This document shows, in pieces, positions 1-5,589 of a DNA stretch of 5,652 nt (positions are counted from its first letter, which is position 1; each line of letters opens with the position of its first letter). The position numbers and the translations under genes are program-made. The notes beneath the pieces are model-generated. The model ran no database searches, was not told the DNA's origin, and was given only the letters and a program-made list of their open reading frames with translations. This DNA comes from an uncultured Actinomycetes bacterium (GTDB lineage: Bacteria > Actinomycetota > Acidimicrobiia > Acidimicrobiales > RAAP-2), in NCBI GenBank assembly GCA_903826715.1, contig CAIKFN010000083.1, positions 1-5,652 on the forward strand, read 5' to 3'.

Positions 1-14
1 AGCGCGTGGCGGTA

Positions 15-20
15 TAGACT
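15..20 (+). promoter_or_regulatory. Putative -10 element of the tRNA-Lys promoter
   Basis: The hexamer TAGACT fits the TANNNT core of an actinobacterial -10 box. It ends exactly 6 nt before the first base of the mature tRNA, so transcription may start at or very near the tRNA 5' end. The overlapping TATAGA (13-18) is an alternative -10. Any -35 element would lie outside the window or in its first bases, so this rests on one hexamer and its spacing. Confidence 0.35.
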
Positions 21-26
21 CGTCAC

Positions 27-99
27 GCGCCGGTAGCTCAATTGGCAGAGCATTTGACTCTTAATCAACAGGTTCCGGGTTCAAGTCCCGGCCGGCGCA
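27..99 (+). tRNA. tRNA-Lys, anticodon CTT
   Basis: All four arms of the cloverleaf can be folded in this 73-nt gene. The acceptor stem GCGCCGG (27-33) pairs perfectly with CCGGCGC (92-98), and the discriminator base is A99. The D arm is GCTC/GAGC. The anticodon arm has the loop CTCTTAA (58-64), which places CTT at 60-62 and gives lysine (AAG codons). Its stem TTTGA/TCAAC has a T-C mismatch at the outermost pair. The T arm CCGGG/CCCGG encloses the TTCAAGT loop. The 3' CCA is not encoded, since the next bases are CTG, so it must be added after transcription. The gene stands alone, with a terminator four bases downstream. Confidence 0.97.
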
Positions 100-102
100 C
101 TG

Positions 103-132
103 AAAACTCCCCGAGGAAACTCGGGGAGTTTT
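103..132. terminator. Bidirectional intrinsic terminator between tRNA-Lys and the clpS operon
   Basis: The perfect inverted repeat AAAACTCCCCGAG (103-115) / CTCGGGGAGTTTT (120-132) encloses a GAAA tetraloop. Its core is 10 GC-rich base pairs. The flanking A and T runs give a U tract to RNA made in either direction. It lies 3 nt after the tRNA 3' end on the + strand and 3 nt after the TAA of the DUF2017 gene on the - strand, so it should end both converging transcripts. Confidence 0.93.
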
Positions 133-135
133 GCT

Positions 136-570
136 TTAGAAACACTCAGCTAGTTCAAAGAGAAATGCTTGCAGTGTTTGAATTTGGTTACGAAGTACAT
201 CTTCAGCACTTTCCCATTTCTCATCACTCAAAATTCCATTTGAGGCAGCCGTCTCACGCAGAGCAATCTGCATAGTGGTGAGCCACGCCCACGCTTCTTG
301 TTCATTAATGAACTCTTCGTTACGGGTCATGTACGCGAGTTCAGCGTTCGTAGAGATCTGACTTTGTCGAGTCAACATTGCGAGTGGATTGTCATCGTCA
401 CTCGAAGGATCAATTGGGGCATTCAGTCTGCGGTGCCAGTCGTGTTCAGGGTCGCGCTCGGCTGCAACAACGTGACCAAACGCTTCATAAACAATGGCTC
501 GCCCAGCATCATTAAGGCGAACTTCAATTCGACCGTCACGGCGCTTAATGAACATCTTGTTCTTGCTCAT
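136..570 (-). CDS. DUF2017 family protein, partner gene of clpS
   Basis: This 144-residue protein has no known biochemical role. I assign it to DUF2017 because of its position directly after clpS, as in many Actinobacteria, and its layout. A basic N terminus (residues 1-18) precedes an acidic linker (DPSSDDD, about 54-60). A mostly helical C-terminal half follows, with an alternating Glu/Trp/Leu-rich stretch (residues 84-107) and a closing amphipathic helix (about 119-143). No signal peptide or membrane segment is visible. The start is the ATG at 568-570, whose first bases overlap the clpS stop in an ATGA arrangement, so translation is probably coupled to clpS. A longer frame opens at 651 but would run far into clpS. 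The TAA stop lies against the terminator. A role near ClpS/ClpP proteolysis is inferred only from gene order. Confidence 0.8.
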   Translation of the reverse strand: MSKNKMFIKRRDGRIEVRLNDAGRAIVYEAFGHVVAAERDPEHDWHRRLNAPIDPSSDDDNPLAMLTRQSQISTNAELAYMTRNEEFINEQEAWAWLTTMQIALRETAASNGILSDEKWESAEDVLRNQIQTLQAFLFELAECF

Positions 571-869
571 GGTTGCTCGATTGTCGACTGAAGACCTGCA
601 ACTTGTAATTTCACGCAGTAGCTTTCGGCGATGTCTTTTTGCCCAGACCAAACAACCGCTTTGCCTTCATTGTGCACAGTCAGCATCAACTGAGTGCACT
701 TGGCGTTGGGGTAGCCAAAAATTCGCTTAAAGATAACTTCCACGACTTTCATGGGAGTCACCGGGTCGTCCCACACCAGTACGTTCCAAGGTCGCATCGT
801 CGAAACAGAATCATCAGTGAGCACCTGAGAACTGGTGGTTTCTACTCGCTGGGGTTTAACTGACGCCAT
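567..869 (-). CDS. clpS: ClpS, N-degron adaptor of the Clp protease
   Basis: ClpS binds proteins with destabilising N-terminal residues and delivers them to the Clp AAA+ unfoldase (ClpC in Actinobacteria) for degradation by ClpP in the cytoplasm. The 100-residue length is normal. After a flexible, poorly conserved N-terminal arm (1-26), the core begins at PWNVLVWDDPVTPM (27-40). Residues D34, D35, T38 and M40, together with M62, V65 and H66 in LMLTVHNEGKA, match the N-degron pocket of Escherichia coli ClpS almost position for position. The pocket residue that is Asn34 in E. coli is Asp here, and the WDDPV form resembles other actinobacterial ClpS. It is the first gene of a two-gene operon and overlaps DUF2017 by 4 bp. 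No clear Shine-Dalgarno site precedes the ATG, and the exact start within the variable arm is less certain than the identity. Confidence 0.95.
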   Translation of the reverse strand: MASVKPQRVETTSSQVLTDDSVSTMRPWNVLVWDDPVTPMKVVEVIFKRIFGYPNAKCTQLMLTVHNEGKAVVWSGQKDIAESYCVKLQVAGLQSTIEQP

Positions 870-914
870 GTATCTAGTGTCTCATGTCCCGGAACGAAAT
901 AAAAGAGAAATCTT

Positions 915-920
915 TAGTCT
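915..920 (+). promoter_or_regulatory. Putative -10 element of the DUF2236 gene (leaderless start)
   Basis: TAGTCT fits TANNNT and ends 6 nt before the GTG at 927, so the transcript could begin at the start codon itself. No purine-rich Shine-Dalgarno run with normal spacing precedes that GTG. I see no good -35 hexamer at the expected distance. The 57-bp gap 870-926 must also hold the clpS promoter. On that strand GACACT (881-876) sits 6 nt before the clpS ATG but lacks the initial T. Confidence 0.35.
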
Positions 921-926
921 GTTGAG

Positions 927-1799
927 GTGGCAACTACCGACGTCAGACTCCCCAAGGGCTTTAAAGAGCGCTTCAACGTTGCCATTCGAAACACCATTGG
1001 CCTCACACAAGACCCGATTCCAATTTGTGATGACCCCGAGATCTCCTACATGGCAACTACAAGTGTTGCCAGGCTGGTACACGGCGACCTTGCATCAATG
1101 CTCGTAGGCGGCATTGCAAGTCTCTTCTTTCAAACGCTGCACCCCTACGCCATGGCTGGCGTTGCTCAACACTCGAGGTATCAAAATGATCCTTTAGGGC
1201 GAATGCTCCAAACGGCAAACTTTTTAGGTTTCACTACCTATGGTCCAAAAGATCTTGCCTATTCGTCAATTGAGCGAGTGCTCGCTGTTCACGAAGCGGT
1301 GCGCGGAACTGCAGATGACGGCACTGAGTATTACGCCAATGACCCCCACCTTCTGCTCTGGGTGCACTGCGCAGAGATCTCAATGTTTCTTGAAGGCTAC
1401 TTAAAGTTCGGCAGAAAGCACATCTCCGATCAAGACCGTGACACCTACGTGCTCGAAATGTCCCAACTCGCACTTGACTTAGGAATTCCAAATCCCCCAA
1501 AGACCTACCAGGAACTTCAAGGTGAACTGAGTCGCTTTCGTCCGGAACTTCGACTCATCCCCGAAGGTGAAGTTGCGAGAGACTTTGTTGCTCACGAAAT
1601 AATCAAAGAGCGATCCAAGAAGCTTGTCTTCTGGTTCTTTGTTCAGAGCTCGTACGCACTCATGGAGCCATGGGCGCGTGATCTGCTTGGTGTACCAAGG
1701 CGAGTCTCACTCAATAAATACTTCATCAGACCTATAACAATGTTTCTAAGTCGGTGCTTGCGGATTTTTGTTCCGCCGTATGAGCCGCCTAGGCCATAA
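927..1799 (+). CDS. DUF2236 / MpaB-like oxygenase family protein
   Basis: This 290-residue protein belongs to the family of the ER-bound oxygenase MpaB and the latex-clearing protein Lcp, b-type haem enzymes that cleave isoprenoid double bonds. The signature runs from HGD (52-54) through GGIASLFFQTLHP (61-73), GVAQHSRYQNDPLGR (78-92), LAVHEAV (119-125) and YYANDPHLLLWVH (135-147). R92, T96 and H122 sit where Lcp has its conserved Arg, Thr and axial haem His. Many actinobacterial homologues have unknown substrates, and nothing here fixes this one. The C-terminal third is hydrophobic and aromatic (233-250, 266-285), but I see no clear transmembrane helix or signal peptide. GTG 927 is chosen as the start because conserved-looking sequence precedes residue 42. 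The in-frame ATG at 1050 is a possible alternative. It is divergent from clpS and ends tail-to-tail over the SDR gene. Confidence 0.85.
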   Translation: MATTDVRLPKGFKERFNVAIRNTIGLTQDPIPICDDPEISYMATTSVARLVHGDLASMLVGGIASLFFQTLHPYAMAGVAQHSRYQNDPLGRMLQTANFLGFTTYGPKDLAYSSIERVLAVHEAVRGTADDGTEYYANDPHLLLWVHCAEISMFLEGYLKFGRKHISDQDRDTYVLEMSQLALDLGIPNPPKTYQELQGELSRFRPELRLIPEGEVARDFVAHEIIKERSKKLVFWFFVQSSYALMEPWARDLLGVPRRVSLNKYFIRPITMFLSRCLRIFVPPYEPPRP

Positions 1800-1808
1800 G
1801 GCCGAGGC
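1787..1808. terminator. Candidate bidirectional hairpin at convergent gene ends, no U tract
   Basis: GCCT-A-GGCC, loop ATAA, GGCC-G-AGGC forms an eight-pair GC-rich stem with one A-G mismatch. The loop contains most of the TAA stop of the DUF2236 gene, and the left arm covers the TAG stop of the opposing SDR gene. No T run follows on either strand, so it would be a U-less terminator or an RNA 3'-end stabiliser. Function is inferred from its position and symmetry only. Confidence 0.35.
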
Positions 1809-2511
1809 CACCGTCAACAACGAGAACTTGCCCCGTTACGTACGGTGTGCTCGCGAGAGACAAGATCACGTCAGCAACGTCGCCTGGTGTTCCGCTTCGC
1901 TTGAGTGGTGCCATGGCGCTCACAACGCCCCTAATTGCGTCCCAGTCAGCCGTCCAGGGCGTATCTATAAGACCTGGAGCCACAGCGTTCACTCGCACTT
2001 CAGGCCCAACAACCTTGGCGAGCAGCGCGGTCATGTGGTTGAGGGCTGCTTTTGACGCCGCGTACGGAATTGAAGAACCAGTTTGTCGAACGCCAGCTAT
2101 TGACGAGACGTTCACAATTGATCCCTTTGCTTCTTTAAGCGCTGGCATTGCACGAACTGAGATGTTCCATGTTCCAAAGACATTCACTTCAAAGATGTCT
2201 CTCCACACATCGAGCGTTGCTGCATTGATGTCAGCGTGAGCAATAACTTTGGTTGCTCCAGCGTTGTTCACCAGAACATCAAGTCGTCCGTATCGCTCGA
2301 GCACCATTTCAATCATGCGTTCGCAGTCAGCATCATTAGAGATGTCACCTTGAATGTAAAAAGACCCTGGCGTCTTGGCGCTCAGTGCTTCACCCGCTTC
2401 AACACTTCGAACTGAGTTGAAAATTACGTGGTCACCTAGCGCTGCGAAACGAAGTGCTGTTTCTTCTCCAATGCCGCTAGTTGATCCAGTGACAAATACA
2501 ACGCGACTCAT
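1789..2511 (-). CDS. Short-chain dehydrogenase/reductase (SDR), classical type
   Basis: This 240-residue NAD(P)-dependent oxidoreductase has a single Rossmann fold and probably acts in the cytoplasm. All classical SDR elements are present: the cofactor loop TGSTSGIG (8-15), D56 after the third strand, NNAG (82-85), N110, and the catalytic S137, Y150 and K154 in YAASK. The PG motif is at 179-180, and the C terminus is a typical VDGG-type end. R35 after the second strand hints at NADP(H), but this is inference. The start is the ATG whose A is also the last base of the epimerase TAA (TAATG). An upstream in-frame ATG at 2547 would add 12 residues inside the epimerase and is less likely. The substrate is unknown. 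Its coupling to a mutarotase-like gene makes a sugar dehydrogenase plausible. It overlaps the convergent DUF2236 gene by 11 bp. Confidence 0.92.
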   Translation of the reverse strand: MSRVVFVTGSTSGIGEETALRFAALGDHVIFNSVRSVEAGEALSAKTPGSFYIQGDISNDADCERMIEMVLERYGRLDVLVNNAGATKVIAHADINAATLDVWRDIFEVNVFGTWNISVRAMPALKEAKGSIVNVSSIAGVRQTGSSIPYAASKAALNHMTALLAKVVGPEVRVNAVAPGLIDTPWTADWDAIRGVVSAMAPLKRSGTPGDVADVILSLASTPYVTGQVLVVDGGLGLMA

Positions 2512-3422
2512 TATGAAGTCCGAGCAATCCTGTAGGAACCAGTCCAACGCTGACCCGGTTCAAGAATGATCAAGTCCTTCCCACTTCTAAGGGCATCAGG
2601 AGGACACGTCATTGGCTCAATGGCAACTGATGTGCGACGTCTTCCCGCAGGCAAGCTGTCACCAGTGAAGATCTGCAGGTAAGGAAAGTTGCGGTCCATT
2701 GATACATCAATGTTCGATCCCTTGGAGTCCTTCAGCGAGACAGTGCACATGCCAGTGTCATCACGGTTAAGTTCGGCGTAGGTAACGTCAAGGTTGTGTC
2801 CGTTTATGGACTTTGTTGTTCGAAAGTCGTAGTTGTTTCCAGCTACGGGAAGAATTTCTCCGGTAGGTAGCTTGCGATCATTCACCGCAACGTACGCATT
2901 GGCAGGAACTGTTAGTTCTGCACCCTCAATGGTTGGTGTCGTGACCGCAAAGTATGGGTGATAACCGAGTCCGAATGGGATTGGAACTTCATCAAGGTTT
3001 TGCACCGTTGCAGTTGTGGTGAGTCCCTTTGGCCCGAGGTGATAATCAAGCGTTAATTTTGAAATAAATGGATATTCAGGCAGTGGATGAAGAACAAGCG
3101 ACATGACACAACGGTTTTGGTTCGCTACTTCAATTTCAAATGGTCGCCAGCGAGCAATGCCATGATTTGCTGTCGCGTGGACAACATCATCGATACTTGC
3201 AGTTCCCGTGCGGCCAGAAAAAGTCCATTCACCGTCACCTATGCGGTTCGGCCATGGATAGAGAACTTGATTTCGACTGAAGTCTGGGATGTCTTCGGCG
3301 GCGAATCCCTCAACAACTGGAACCCCACCTTTTACATACACACGCAGCGTGGCACCGACTTCGGTGATGATGGCGCGTTGGTCCCCGTGGGCAATGGCGA
3401 TCTGTTCTCCTGATGGAAGCAT
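2511..3422 (-). CDS. Aldose 1-epimerase (mutarotase) family protein
   Basis: This 303-residue protein is of the GalM-type β-sandwich family, which interconverts the α and β anomers of aldoses. Conserved parts are YPWPNRIGDGEW (55-66), with N59 and R60 in the substrate-binding stretch, then NHG (86-88) and FGLGYHPYF (150-158), and finally SVAIEPMTCPPDA (265-277). H87 and H155 correspond to the substrate-binding and acid histidines, and E269 to the catalytic base. It looks cytoplasmic, with no signal peptide. It is shorter than typical GalM (about 340) and resembles the YihR-like/actinobacterial branch, so the preferred sugar is uncertain. A good Shine-Dalgarno site (3433-3439) supports the ATG at 3422. 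It is the first gene of an operon with the SDR gene, sharing one base in TAATG, and is divergent from surE. Confidence 0.9.
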   Translation of the reverse strand: MLPSGEQIAIAHGDQRAIITEVGATLRVYVKGGVPVVEGFAAEDIPDFSRNQVLYPWPNRIGDGEWTFSGRTGTASIDDVVHATANHGIARWRPFEIEVANQNRCVMSLVLHPLPEYPFISKLTLDYHLGPKGLTTTATVQNLDEVPIPFGLGYHPYFAVTTPTIEGAELTVPANAYVAVNDRKLPTGEILPVAGNNYDFRTTKSINGHNLDVTYAELNRDDTGMCTVSLKDSKGSNIDVSMDRNFPYLQIFTGDSLPAGRRRTSVAIEPMTCPPDALRSGKDLIILEPGQRWTGSYRIARTS

Positions 3423-3432
3423 TAGCTATTTT

Positions 3433-3439
3433 TCCTTCT
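3433..3439 (-). promoter_or_regulatory. Shine-Dalgarno site of the epimerase gene
   Basis: On the - strand this reads AGAAGGA, 10 nt before the ATG at 3422. It fixes that start and shows that this transcript, unlike those of surE and the DUF2236 gene, has a leader. Confidence 0.65.
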
Positions 3440-3453
3440 ATTCACTGTCATGT

Positions 3454-3459
3454 AACTTA
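3454..3459 (-). promoter_or_regulatory. Putative -10 element of the epimerase–SDR operon
   Basis: The - strand hexamer TAAGTT fits TANNNT and would place the transcript start near 3447. That leaves a leader of about 25 nt that includes the AGAAGGA ribosome site. No clear -35 is seen. The bases just upstream, ACTGTCG, also precede the analogous TAAGGT before the thioesterase gene. Confidence 0.3.
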
Positions 3460-3466
3460 CGACAGT
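3456..3466 (+). repeat. First copy of shared promoter word CTTACGACAGT
   Basis: This 11-bp word recurs exactly, in the same orientation, at 5592-5602. Both copies lie in short divergent promoter regions. Here it abuts the proposed surE -10 and forms the right half of the local dyad. Confidence 0.5.
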
Positions 3467-3479
3467 TAGCCTTAGAAAT

Positions 3480-4328
3480 ATGCGAATACTGATAACTAAT
3501 GATGATGGAATCAATGCCCCGGGAATTGCAGCCCTAACCCGAGCCACTTCAAGGTGGATTGAGCGGTGCCCAGAAGGCGAAATTCGCGAGGCAATTATCG
3601 TTGCCCCAAACAAGAACTACTCAGGTATGTCATCGGCTGTAGGCGACGTTTTCGATCATCCTTCGGTTAAGTACAAGAAGCAAAAGATTGAAGGAGCAGA
3701 CAACATTCAGGGCTACGCCCTTGATGCTCCCCCAGCACTATGTGCCATTCTTGGCGCGGTTGGAAGTTTTAACTTTCAACCAGACCTCATTCTCTCGGGC
3801 ATCAACGCTGGTGCCAATGTTGGAAGAAGTGTGCTGCACTCTGGAACCGTCGGTGCAATTCTCACTGGCGCACAGCTTGGACTCTCTGGACTCGCTGTTT
3901 CAACCAACTGGGGCGAGAACGTTTCCTACGAGCCAGCTGCTGATATTGCAATTGAAGTGCTCGAAGTGCTGCTTCACGCGCCGCAGCGAACACTCATGAA
4001 TCTCAATGTTCCTAACCTGCCAAGAAATGAGATCAAGGGCGTTAAGCGAGGAAGAATTTCTACAGCCGGAATTGTGAAGTCAGCAAAATCAGGAACCGGA
4101 GGACCACTCGATGACGAAGGAGAGCTCAAACTTCGACTCGGTGCTGCAACCCCAGAACTTGGTGACGTCAGCGATGAGGATGCTGATGAAGACGGTGCGT
4201 TAATCGCTGCTGGTTATGCATCACTTACGCCCCTGCGTGGACCACACGAAGATTCCGACATGGGACTTAGCGACCTGATGCACATGTCGCTAAGCGTTAT
4301 TGAGCGACACCTTAAAGAAGCCAACTAG
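3480..4328 (+). CDS. surE: 5'/3'-nucleotidase SurE
   Basis: SurE is a cytoplasmic, divalent-metal-dependent phosphatase of nucleoside 5'- and 3'-monophosphates, linked to stress survival and nucleotide balance. The 282-residue protein starts with the diagnostic MRILITNDDG, where D8 and D9 are metal ligands. It continues with APNKNYSG (43-49; S48 is the expected ligand or phosphate-site serine), SGINAGANVG (106-115; N109 is the fourth ligand), HSGTVGA (120-126), LNVPN (175-179) and GYASLTPL (245-252). The usual APDR..SG loop reads APNKNYSG, a mild departure near the active site that leaves the key serine in place. An acidic stretch (229-238) precedes the last motif. The start is certain because the N terminus is catalytic. 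It is transcribed alone, divergent from the epimerase, and its TAG stop shares a CTAG palindrome with the opposing arfB stop. Confidence 0.96.
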   Translation: MRILITNDDGINAPGIAALTRATSRWIERCPEGEIREAIIVAPNKNYSGMSSAVGDVFDHPSVKYKKQKIEGADNIQGYALDAPPALCAILGAVGSFNFQPDLILSGINAGANVGRSVLHSGTVGAILTGAQLGLSGLAVSTNWGENVSYEPAADIAIEVLEVLLHAPQRTLMNLNVPNLPRNEIKGVKRGRISTAGIVKSAKSGTGGPLDDEGELKLRLGAATPELGDVSDEDADEDGALIAAGYASLTPLRGPHEDSDMGLSDLMHMSLSVIERHLKEAN

Positions 4329-4756
4329 TCCGTTGCGGGACGACGTCGATTCTCTTTAACTCGACTTCTAGCTTTCTTTTCATCAACACGGCGAACTTTT
4401 GAACTCTTCGTGGGCTTTGTTGGCCTGCGAGGAGCTTGACGAGTTAGTCCAGTTGCAATCTTTACAGCCAGCTGCTCGAGAGCTGCAGATTTGTTTTGCG
4501 CTTGAGAGCGGTAGCGACTCGCACTAGAGCGAATCACAGTTCCAGCTTTTTCAAGTAACAGCGCCCTATCGGACTCACTCAGTACTTCAGAAGTATTGAC
4601 ATGGAACGAAACAACGACGCGGGTTAGTGATCTATTTGCGTGCTGACCACCTGGCCCGCCAGATGTTGTGACCCGCAGATCAATCTCGCTAAATGGAATG
4701 ACGAGCTTTGATCGAATAAAAAGTGAGCCGTCTGCATTTACGCGCGGCCCTGACAC
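4325..4756 (-). CDS. arfB: ArfB-type ribosome rescue peptidyl-tRNA hydrolase
   Basis: This codon-independent release factor (ArfB/YaeJ, related to mitochondrial ICT1) enters ribosomes stalled at the 3' end of broken mRNA and hydrolyses the peptidyl-tRNA. The 143-residue length matches the family (E. coli about 140). The catalytic GGQ is at 36-38 within TSGGPGGQHANRS. YRSQAQNKSAALEQL (82-96) matches the family segment after the catalytic domain. The basic tail (105-140), with RRPTKPTKSSKVRR, is the part known to lie in the empty mRNA channel. The tail and lack of codon-recognition domains exclude RF1/RF2. The start is a GTG at 4754-4756, two bases after the thioesterase stop. GAAGG ends 9 nt upstream, inside the thioesterase gene, so the two are very likely cotranscribed and coupled. 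Confidence 0.93.
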   Translation of the reverse strand: MSGPRVNADGSLFIRSKLVIPFSEIDLRVTTSGGPGGQHANRSLTRVVVSFHVNTSEVLSESDRALLLEKAGTVIRSSASRYRSQAQNKSAALEQLAVKIATGLTRQAPRRPTKPTKSSKVRRVDEKKARSRVKENRRRPATD

Positions 4757-4758
4757 GA

Positions 4759-5583
4759 CTACTTGCCTTCGGGGAAACGAACCATGGCGAGTTGGCTACC
4801 GAGCGCAACAAGTTCGCCTCTTTCGTCAAACATTTCGCATCGCTCGTCCACAAGTCCGTCGGCAATCACGACACACCACTGGCGGGCTTTTAACCACTCG
4901 CCAACTGGCACGCGACGTACATACGAGCTGAGCTGCAACGTTGGCACCCATCCAGATGAACCAATTGCGAATGTCGCGGGTGGCATGGCGTCAGTTGCGA
5001 ACAACAAACTGTGCGGTGACCACGAAGCATCGTCGTCGTCAAGTCGAATCCACATCTTTAGCTCAGCCTTGTCAGAGATTTCGCCATCGCGCCACCCAGA
5101 ACTTGCCGGATCAAAACGTTGGTCAACAACTTTTGCAATGTTGATTTCGTCACCACCGGTAGATCGACGACAGTCTTCAAGCGGTGCAATGTCGAACATG
5201 GGCGTGTCGGCGTAACGAAGATCAGATTCTGCGCCAAGGGTTCCAAGTGTCGCAATTGATTCATTAGTGATGACACCTTCTTGAAGGAGCGTTATGTGAA
5301 CAAATGAAACACCTCGTCCAACTTTTCTAACGTCGGTGTGTAGCTCTGCAGGACCAGTGCGTGGAGCACCAATGTAATTAGTCGTTAGGGCGGTCACGTG
5401 TTGGTGAGCTGATCCCTGCGCACTGGCAGCAGCAAGCGCAGCGCTTCCGAGAACAGTCTGCAAGTACCCGCCGTTTGGCCGTCCGTCAGTAATTGTGTAG
5501 TAGTCGGATAAAACGGCACTAAACCTGCCATCTCCAAGGGGTTCAACAGCACAGGCATCACGTAGGGGTCGGATCGTATTCAT
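4759..5583 (-). CDS. TesB-like double-hotdog acyl-CoA thioesterase family protein
   Basis: This 274-residue protein is of the TesB-like double-hotdog type, which hydrolyses acyl-CoA to free acid and CoA. The N-terminal hotdog (about 15-118) carries PNGGYL (36-41) on the central helix, then TTNYIGAPRTGPAEL and the GRGVSF turn (89-94). The C-terminal hotdog (about 175-270) has FATDAMPPATF (196-206) and WVPTLQLSSYVRRVP (212-226), then a closing strand with SQLAMVRF. D198, T215 and Q264 align with the Asp-Thr-Gln catalytic triad of E. coli TesB, so activity is plausible. Chain-length preference cannot be read. No signal peptide is seen. The ATG at 5583 overlies a TAAGGT that could be a weak ribosome site or a -10 box. 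arfB follows after two bases; the functional link is unclear. Confidence 0.85.
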   Translation of the reverse strand: MNTIRPLRDACAVEPLGDGRFSAVLSDYYTITDGRPNGGYLQTVLGSAALAAASAQGSAHQHVTALTTNYIGAPRTGPAELHTDVRKVGRGVSFVHITLLQEGVITNESIATLGTLGAESDLRYADTPMFDIAPLEDCRRSTGGDEINIAKVVDQRFDPASSGWRDGEISDKAELKMWIRLDDDDASWSPHSLLFATDAMPPATFAIGSSGWVPTLQLSSYVRRVPVGEWLKARQWCVVIADGLVDERCEMFDERGELVALGSQLAMVRFPEGK

Positions 5584-5589
5584 CTGACA

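Larger units (their letters stand above)
3444..3466. promoter_or_regulatory. Interrupted dyad in the epimerase/surE divergent promoter region
   Basis: Two nested inverted repeats are visible. The outer arms are ACTGTC (3444-3449) and GACAGT (3461-3466). The inner arms are GTAA (3452-3455) and TTAC (3457-3460) around C3456. A 2-nt AT on the left makes the whole slightly asymmetric. The dyad covers the spacer of the proposed surE promoter and the proposed -10 of the epimerase gene, so a bound protein could affect both. No named regulator motif is recognised. Confidence 0.4.
3445..3472 (+). promoter_or_regulatory. Putative surE promoter (leaderless)
   Basis: A -35-like CTGTCA (3445-3450, four of six matches to TTGACA) is followed by a 16-nt spacer and the -10 TAGCCT (3467-3472). 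The -10 ends 7 nt before the surE ATG, so transcription would start at about the start codon. The absence of a Shine-Dalgarno sequence before this ATG agrees with a leaderless message. Confidence 0.45.

Noticed and set aside
571..651. Longer DUF2017 form starting at 651
   Set aside because: It would add 27 residues lying wholly within clpS. The ATG at 570 forms the classical ATGA overlap with the clpS stop and gives the expected protein.
902..915. Small hairpin AAAGA-GAAA-TCTTT between clpS and the DUF2236 gene
   Set aside because: The five-pair stem has only one G-C pair and could arise easily in this A/T-rich patch. There is no other sign of an operator or attenuator.
1847..2239. Open frame of 130 codons on the + strand
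   Set aside because: It is antisense to the SDR gene, which is fully supported by its motifs. The Ala/Ser/Thr-rich translation has no recognisable domain.
2512..2547. Longer SDR form starting at 2547
   Set aside because: The extra 12 residues lie inside the epimerase gene. MSRVVFVTGSTSGIG is a normal SDR N terminus, and TAATG coupling fits better.
4328..4365. Possible terminators after surE (GTCC/GGAC at 4328-4341, GTCGA/TCGAC at 4345-4365)
   Set aside because: The stems are only 4 and 5 bp, with loops of 6 and 11 nt and no T run directly after them. They also lie in the arfB coding end.
4763..5215. Open frame of 150 codons on the + strand
   Set aside because: It lies antisense to the thioesterase gene, has a Ser/Pro/Arg-rich composition typical of a shadow frame, and shows no family motif.
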